DNA of 64,000 bases from Nymphaea colorata (taxonomy: Eukaryota > Streptophyta > Magnoliopsida > Nymphaeales > Nymphaeaceae). The translations under genes were made by a program, and so were the position numbers. This document shows, piece by piece, positions 58,143-64,000 of the stretch (position 1 is its first letter; each line of letters opens with the position of its first letter). The stretch spans positions 1,862,001 through 1,926,000 of the forward strand of contig NW_022204507.1 in the NCBI RefSeq assembly GCF_008831285.2, given 5' to 3'. Under the pieces are notes generated by a model. It made no database searches and was not told the origin of the DNA. It was given only the letters and a program-made list of their open reading frames with translations.

Positions 58143-59680
58143 ACCCACCTCAAGTTGTGCATGAGATTTGATCATGCACAACTTGTTTTTCAAATCCCAA
58201 AAATGCTGCCCTGTAAGACCTTTGGTAAAAAGATCCGCTATCTGTTCACTGGTGGATATATAAGTAGGCAAGATCTCGGCTTCTTCAACCTTCTGACGAA
58301 TGAAGTGTTGATCAATCTCAATGTGCTTGGTACGATTATGCAAAATGGGGTTGAAAGCAATTTTGATGGCGCTTTGATTGTCGCATAGCAATGAGGACTG
58401 AACAATAGGTAGATGAAGCTCTCCAAGCAAATGTCGTAACCATGATGCCTTAGCTGTCCCTGCAGCCATTGCTCTATACTCTGCCTTAGTGCTAGATCAT
58501 GCAACTGCACGCTGCTTTTTACTGCTCCAACAAATGAGATTAGAATCAAGAAAGAGGCAGAAACCTGAAACTGAGCGTCGGTCATCAGGATCTCCTGCCC
58601 AGTCTGCATCAGTATAAGTATATATGCTATGTCCAAGAGAAACATTGGGACACTTTGTATAGATCAATTCATCCCCAAGAGTAGCTTTGAGATACCGTAA
58701 GATCTGCTTAGCGGCATCCATATCTCCTTCTGTGGGTGCATGCATAAATTGAGAGATCTGATTTACAACATAGACTATGTCTGGGCGGGTAAAGGTAAGG
58801 TATTGTAACATACCAACAATGCTGCGATAGAAGGTAGGATTTGAATAGGCAGCGGTTCCATCAGAGGCAGCCAATTTAGTGTCTAGAACACTAGTAGTAG
58901 TTATGGGTTTGCAATTAATCATACCTGCCCTGTCCAAAATATCAAGAGTATACTTATGCTGCGTAAGAGTCAATCGATCATTTGCCCTGTCAAGTTCAAC
59001 ACCCAAGAAGTACCGAAGTTTGCCGAAATCTTCATCTTGAATTCTTGCTGCAACAGATCCTTAACATAAGATATATGAGAAGAAGAATTCCTAGTTATAA
59101 CAATATCATCTACATAGATAAGTAACCAAGTAGTAGCTTCTTCGGTATGATACATAAACAAGGAATGATCTAGAGAGCTTCGTTGAAAACCAGCTTGTTG
59201 TATATGATGAGAAAACTGATCGAACCATGATCTAGAAGTTTGGTTCAGCCCATATAAAGACTTGTGTAACTTACAAACCCATTTTTGAGGATCATGAGTA
59301 TTGTAGCCGGGAGGTTGCTCCATGTATACCTCTTCCTTAAGAATCCCATGAAGAAAAGCATTTTTGACATCTAACTGATAAAGAGGCCACCCATATGAGA
59401 CTGCAAGAGAAATAATCATACGTATTGTGCCCATCCTGATAACCGGACTGAATGTTTCATCATAATCTTCCCCATATTGCTGTGTAAAACCGCACGCCAC
59501 AAGACGTGCTTTATGTCGATCAATGCTACCATCTAGCTTATATTTCAGTTTGTAGACCCATTTGGAACCCACAACATTCTTATCAGTTGGACGAGGGACA
59601 ATATGCCAAGTCTGACACTCATGCAAGGCTGCCATTTCCTCATTCATAGCTTCAACCCAACATTTTTTCCTTACTTGCAT
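58137..59680 (-). pseudogene. RT and RNase H region of element D
   Basis: RT reads 59680-58970 with VGSKWVYKLKYKLDGSIDRH, YQLDVKNAFLHGILKEEVYM, YGLNQTSRSWF and LLIYVDDIVITRN. A frameshift near 59000 moves the reading to 59006-58497 (VELDRANDRLTLTQHKYTLD, PDIVYVVNQISQFMHAP, YTDADWAGDPDDRRSVSGFC). An in-frame TGA at 58497 separates the last RNase H block (STKAEYRAMAAGT, LLCDNQSAIKIAFNPILHNR). Catalytic YVDD is intact. One product would need at least two repairs, so it is defective. Confidence 0.88.
58143..58155 (-). other. Polypurine tract of element D
   Basis: The minus strand reads TTGAGGTGGGT directly before the TGTTAAGTC start of the 3' LTR. Confidence 0.75.
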
Positions 59681-62508
59681 GGTGATAGGATTTTGGTTCG
59701 ACCTTCTTGCTGACTTCTGTCATAAACAACTGAAAATCTAAAGAAAAGTTGTTATAACTTACCCACCGATCAATGGGATGTCGCACACATTGGGACTGAC
59801 GTGGGGCTGCAGTAGGAGCTGATCGCCTAGAGTACACAAGGCCTGAGAACCGACTATGTATAGGTGAATCATGGGGTTGTGAGGATGAGGGCAGGCTGTC
59901 CAAGGAATCGCTCACAAGTTTCTCAGGCTCATTAACATCTTGCTCCTCGTGCTCAATCAAACGGTCAGCCCCTTGTCTTAGGATTTCAGCATGCAGCCAA
60001 GTATCATAAACCTCATTTTTATCCTTGAGTGTCATGCAAGTAGCGTTGGGATCTTGTAACCTGTTTTCATAAAAAACAACATGCCGTGAAATATGAACAC
60101 GCCCAATTTTAGGGTTGTAACATCTATAACCCTTGTAGTTTTCTGCATACCCTATAAATCTGCACAAAATAGCACGATCTTGAAACTTGTTACGTAAGGA
60201 AACATCAACATGCACATAGCAAACACATCCAAAAACACGCAATTCCTCATAGCGTGGCTGCTCTTGATGTAATAAAAAATATGGAGATTTGCCATCAAGC
60301 AAAGCCAATGGCAGTCGATTTATTACATGGACAGCCGTATGAAAAGCCTCAGTCCACAATGTCATGGGTAAGTCTGTGTCATGCATCATGCTGAGCGCGC
60401 TTTCAACAACATGTCTATGTTTCCGTTCAGCAATTCCATTTTGTTGAGGAGTATGTGGGCATGAAATCTGTCTAGTGATCCCATTATCTAGTAGATACTC
60501 AGTAAATTCATTAGAAATAAATTCACCACCACCATCACATTGAAAATGCACAATATTACTGGAGTATTTATTTCGAATCAAGGCATGGAATTGAGTAAAC
60601 AAACGGAAAACTTCAGATTTGTGTTTCATGAAGTGTATCCAAGTATGTCGGGAATATGAATCTATAAAAATGACATAGTACCTACTCCCAGAAGAAGAGG
60701 GAATTGGAGCAGGCCCCCAAACATTAGAATATATGGTGTCAAAAATCCTTGAAGCTCTTTTATTAATTGACTGAAAAGGAAGGGCATGACTCTTACAAAG
60801 ACGACAACTTGAGCACATGCTGGACTCACTGACTGAACTCAAACTGGACTTATCTAAGAGCCCATCTGCAACAAGACTTCGAACAAAAGACTGACTACAA
60901 TAAGCTAACCGACCATGCCAAATGGATGACTTATTATATTCTGCGACATTTACTTCATTATGACTTGAAGAACATGAATCTGGAGGGTGAGGTTTGGACA
61001 GCTTTGGAGCTTCTTCAAGGACAAACATATCTCCTTTGCGAGTGCCCTCGGCGAATGTCTTCTTGGTTTGAGCATCCTTGACATAAACAGAAGATGATGT
61101 GAATTCAACAGAGGAGTGAGTATCATCAACAAGTTTGGACACTGAGATAATATTTTTCTTGACACTTGGAACAACAAGGACATTCTTTAATGGAATGGAA
61201 GAAGAACCCATGGATATTTGTGCATTTCCAATGTGCGATATTCTGTGATGGGAGCCATCTCCCATGACTACTGAGCCTTGATCTAAATAAGGGGAAACAC
61301 TAGAGAGATTACCTATGTCACCAGTAACGTGGGCTGCTGCTCCAAAGTCCACATACCACTCTCCTTGCTCATTTTGCTTCAAGTTAAGTTTGGATAAGGC
61401 TGTCATTAGAAGTTGCTGCACGTCTGCTAAAACCTTTGAAGTTGGATTTGATCCAGATGAGGATGGAGCTGACCCCGCTGCTGTCCTGTTCTCGCGCCTG
61501 ACCTGACTATTCTTGTTCTGAGGATTGTGCCAACATTCTGATTTTACATGCCCCTTCTTGTTGCAATAGAAGCATGTCGGGATTCTTCTAGATGTGGCAG
61601 AGGTAGTATTCATGCTTGGCGGTGTTGGGAGAATCCATCTTCCTATGCCTGCCTGAGGAGTCCAAGAACGAGTGCGATTTCCTTGCAGTGTGTGAGTTCC
61701 TGTGATCAGTACATTGTGGCTGTTGAAAGGAACCAGATTATGTCGTTGAACTCGACTAGCTTCATGTTGAAAAAGCTTGGCCTTTAGATCTTCAAAAGAT
61801 GGGAGAACAGGTAAGACTTCTAAGGCTGTGCAAAAAATATCAAATTCTGTTCCCAGTCCACTCAAGGCTTGTTGGACTTTGTCCTTGTCGCTGACGGGAT
61901 GTCCAATTGCAGCAAGCTGATCACTAACACTCTTGATTTCATTCAAATACTCCAAAACTGTACGCGTCCCACGCTTGATATCCTGAAATTGCCTTCTTAA
62001 TTGTAGAAAACGTGCTTCCGAGACTTGAGAATATGTTGTGGCAAGGGTAGACCACAACTCTAGGGCAGTTAAATCATCATTAATACCTCCCAATACCTCC
62101 CAATACCTCCTCTGACAAGGTAGAAGTGATATAAGCAACAAGAGACTAGTCGTGAGCCAGCCAAACTTCATATTTGGGATTGCTCTTAGAAAGAGTTGCA
62201 TATTCAAAACTGATTTCACTTCCAGCCGAGGCCCCAACACCTTTATCTCCCACGATTGTCTTCTTTACTTCACGGTTAACATACTTTGGAGTTGTTGGAG
62301 TAGTCCCATCGATGTGCCCATACAGTCTATGGCTCTTAATAAATGGGACAATTTGACATTTCCAAGTCAAATAATTACTATGGTTCAGTTTTTGAGAGAT
62401 GAGTTGTGAGAGAAAACTAGAAGATAGAAGAGAGGGAGCCAGCTGAGCTGGTCCATGATTGAAAGAGAGGATTAGAGCAGATGATTTGGGCATAATTTTA
62501 AAGGTCAC
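59652..62508 (-). pseudogene. gag-protease-integrase of element D
   Basis: The gag start reads 62508-62146 (LNHSNYLTWKCQIVPFIKSH) and ends in TAG at 62148-62146. After a CAATACCTCC repeat the frame 62240-59652 (862 codons) continues. It has LQLRRQFQDIKRGTRTVLEY, the zinc knuckle CFYCNKKGHVKSEC (about 61570), protease WYVDFGAAAHVTG (the DSG site reads DFG), and a worn zinc head WHGRLAYC. In integrase the first acidic residue is lost (YSNVWGP), the second is present (CDGGGEF) and the glutamate block is present (NGIAERKHRH). The usual Asp/Ser active residues are therefore damaged as well as the frame. Confidence 0.88.
62082..62110 (-). repeat. 10-bp triplicate (CAATACCTCC) in gag of element D
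   Basis: Three head-to-tail copies of AATACCTCC(C) lie inside the gag reading. Each extra 10-bp unit changes the frame, which explains the switch between the two gag frames here. Confidence 0.85.
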
Positions 62509-62725
62509 GACATAAATTAGGGCAAACCGTGTGATTTAGGGCAAAAAACAGAATTTAGGGCAACAGAAATTAGGGCAAATCGTGGGATACATGGCAGAAA
62601 TAGAGTTTGGGGATAACCACGGTAGAAAATAAGATTTAGGGCAGAATACTCCAAGCACGGCAGAAAATAAGATTTAGGGCAGAATACTCCAAGCTGAAAT
62701 CACTCACCAGAGGACAATGTAACCT

Positions 62726-62738
62726 GGCTCTGATACCA
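62726..62738 (-). other. Primer binding site, element D
   Basis: GGCTCTGATACCA is the complement of TGGTATCAGAGCC and is directly adjacent to the 5' LTR. Confidence 0.93.
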
Positions 62739-63034
62739 TGTGAGAATCTTCACTAAAACACCACTGAATCACGTCTCTCCATCTGAAAATAAGGAGGATG
62801 GAAAATAGAGAATAGAAGAAAGCAATGAAGGTAAGAGAACCATCGGCCAATGCAGCCACACGATACTTGATTTCTATTATTAAAACATAAACCTTATTAG
62901 GTTACAACAAAAAGAGGAATAAAACATGAAGTAATTACAAGAGATGCCACCACTTAGGCGTGAAGACATAAAAACAAAGTGGATCGGGTCTGAACAGACC
63001 CGATCCCCTTACACTTATACGTACAGACTTAACA
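62739..63034 (-). repeat. 5' LTR of element D (296 bp)
   Basis: It has the same termini as the left LTR. The 12-bp inverted repeat (62981-63006) is present without the extra 11-bp unit. Confidence 0.93.
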
Positions 63035-64000
63035 CCTATTGTTAATGAAAGCTCCACAAGATTGGGCGAAAGTTGGATTTCACGTTGAGGAAAAAGAAGA
63101 GGTATATGTCAAAGGTTCACAACTCTTGGTGGTCATAATAAACAGGAATAAGCCTTATGAACCTAACCACAACTTTACACTAAAAAACAAGGAAAAATAT
63201 TGTAAGTTTCTCTTTTTTTTTTATGTTTCAGTGAAGATATCATATGAAATATATATGAAAATTGAAATAAAAAAATTTCTTGTATTGCTTTGTGTTCTTC
63301 TAATACAATGAAATACATGGTGAAATGAGATCACAACGAAAATGACAACCAAATGAGTTTTAGATGTATCTAGTATTCACCATGCACAAGTCGATTTGTG
63401 GGAACATGTTTAGAATTTTTCTAAACTCCGAATACTTACCTACTGAAGCAAATATTTAGGGTCTAGTCATAAAACTTTAAGGTGAGATTCAAAACTATTA
63501 ATTTCCTTTTCAATTTAGGACCATTTAACTATCAAGGCTATAGTTATTTGGTACTCAGATACATTCTATGTATGGTTAGCTATGCTGAAATATAAGCAAG
63601 CTTAGCATAACTCTAAAGTCACCTACTAAGCAAAATGCATGGTACAACTGCAAAAGATGGAGTTGAGCTTAGAGCTTGCAGACATATGTGTGTGTGTGTG
63701 TGTATGTGTGTGTCGGATGCTGCTAGATAATATGAAGCAGTGTGTCTTCATCGTTCCTTAATTATAAAAGATTACCATTTTATTTCGAATGGCCAATTTC
63801 CTTGTGGGTTTTCACTACACAATTTTAAACCAAGTGAAGCATAGAACATGAGTCATTCAAGTCAGTGACAACTGATGACAAGCACTTTTAAATACTTGAG
63901 TAACCTCATTGGCAGGTTGCAAAATTTCATATTAAATTTCAGTATATAATGTTTTGTTGTCAACCACAGATGAACTTATATATTTTGGTAATATATTTGA
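63035..64000. other. Right flank, no gene recognised
   Basis: This is AT-rich sequence with a (GT)n microsatellite at 63686-63713. The open frame 63039-63311 shows no motif beyond a hydrophobic end. Nothing else is supported. Confidence 0.4.

Larger units (their letters stand above)
57836..63034 (-). mobile_element. Ty1/copia element D, both LTRs present
   Basis: This 5199-bp element reads on the minus strand: 5' LTR (62739-63034), primer site (62726-62738), gag from 62508 or 62490, protease, integrase, RT, RNase H to 58137, polypurine tract (58143-58155) and 3' LTR (57836-58142). The LTRs align with 9 substitutions in 296 positions plus an 11-bp duplication in the left copy. The flanks are CGTGT and CCTAT, which do not form a clean 5-bp target duplication. 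Its pol and LTR are unlike those of elements A and B. It has frame breaks in gag, before RT, in RT and in RNase H. Confidence 0.93.

Overview
This is a window of flowering-plant nuclear DNA. It contains intron-rich genes with canonical GT-AG splice sites, a KT/KUP/HAK potassium transporter, a plant retinoblastoma-related (RBR) gene copy, several Ty1/copia elements with plant-type initiator-Met-tRNA primer binding sites, a solo LTR, a tRNA-derived SINE and long TA microsatellites. The species cannot be named from the sequence.

Layout. 1-5 kb: two decayed copia fragments, one on each strand, behind a degenerate GGATC array. 7.6-13.9 kb: a copia element (A, + strand) with primer binding site, long GC-rich leader, gag and pol, but many frame breaks and a lost 3' end. 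14.08-17.05 kb: a 2.97-kb solo LTR with a 5-bp target duplication, next to a perfect (TA)60 tract. 18.24-18.47 kb: a SINE with a 13-bp target duplication. 19.8-28.1 kb: a small gene with a MOS11/THO1-like motif in its first exon, whose intron is split by a young 6.08-kb copia element (B, - strand, LTRs 467/476 identical). 32.6-39.0 kb: an RBR copy that keeps about 18 exons but carries at least two nonsense codons and two frameshifts, so it reads as an unprocessed pseudogene. 40.46-48.05 kb: an apparently intact nine-exon KUP4/TRH1-like transporter gene (781 aa, - strand), convergent with the RBR copy. 50.5-52.6 kb: an 830-bp direct duplication of unknown nature that retains a coding-like stretch. 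52.6-56.6 kb: decayed copia C (-). 57.8-63.0 kb: copia D (-), complete with both LTRs but with broken frames.

How it fits together. The only gene that looks functional end to end is the transporter. The MOS11-like gene may still work if the 6-kb insertion is spliced out with its intron. The main unexpected points are the RBR pseudogene, a roughly 21-bp periodic array of GAACCGGTTC-type sites in the leader of elements A and B, and a GACCCGA/TCGGGTC hairpin-forming motif shared by four otherwise different retroelements. I found no evidence of a novel multi-gene system. All gene models are read by eye, without transcript or database support.
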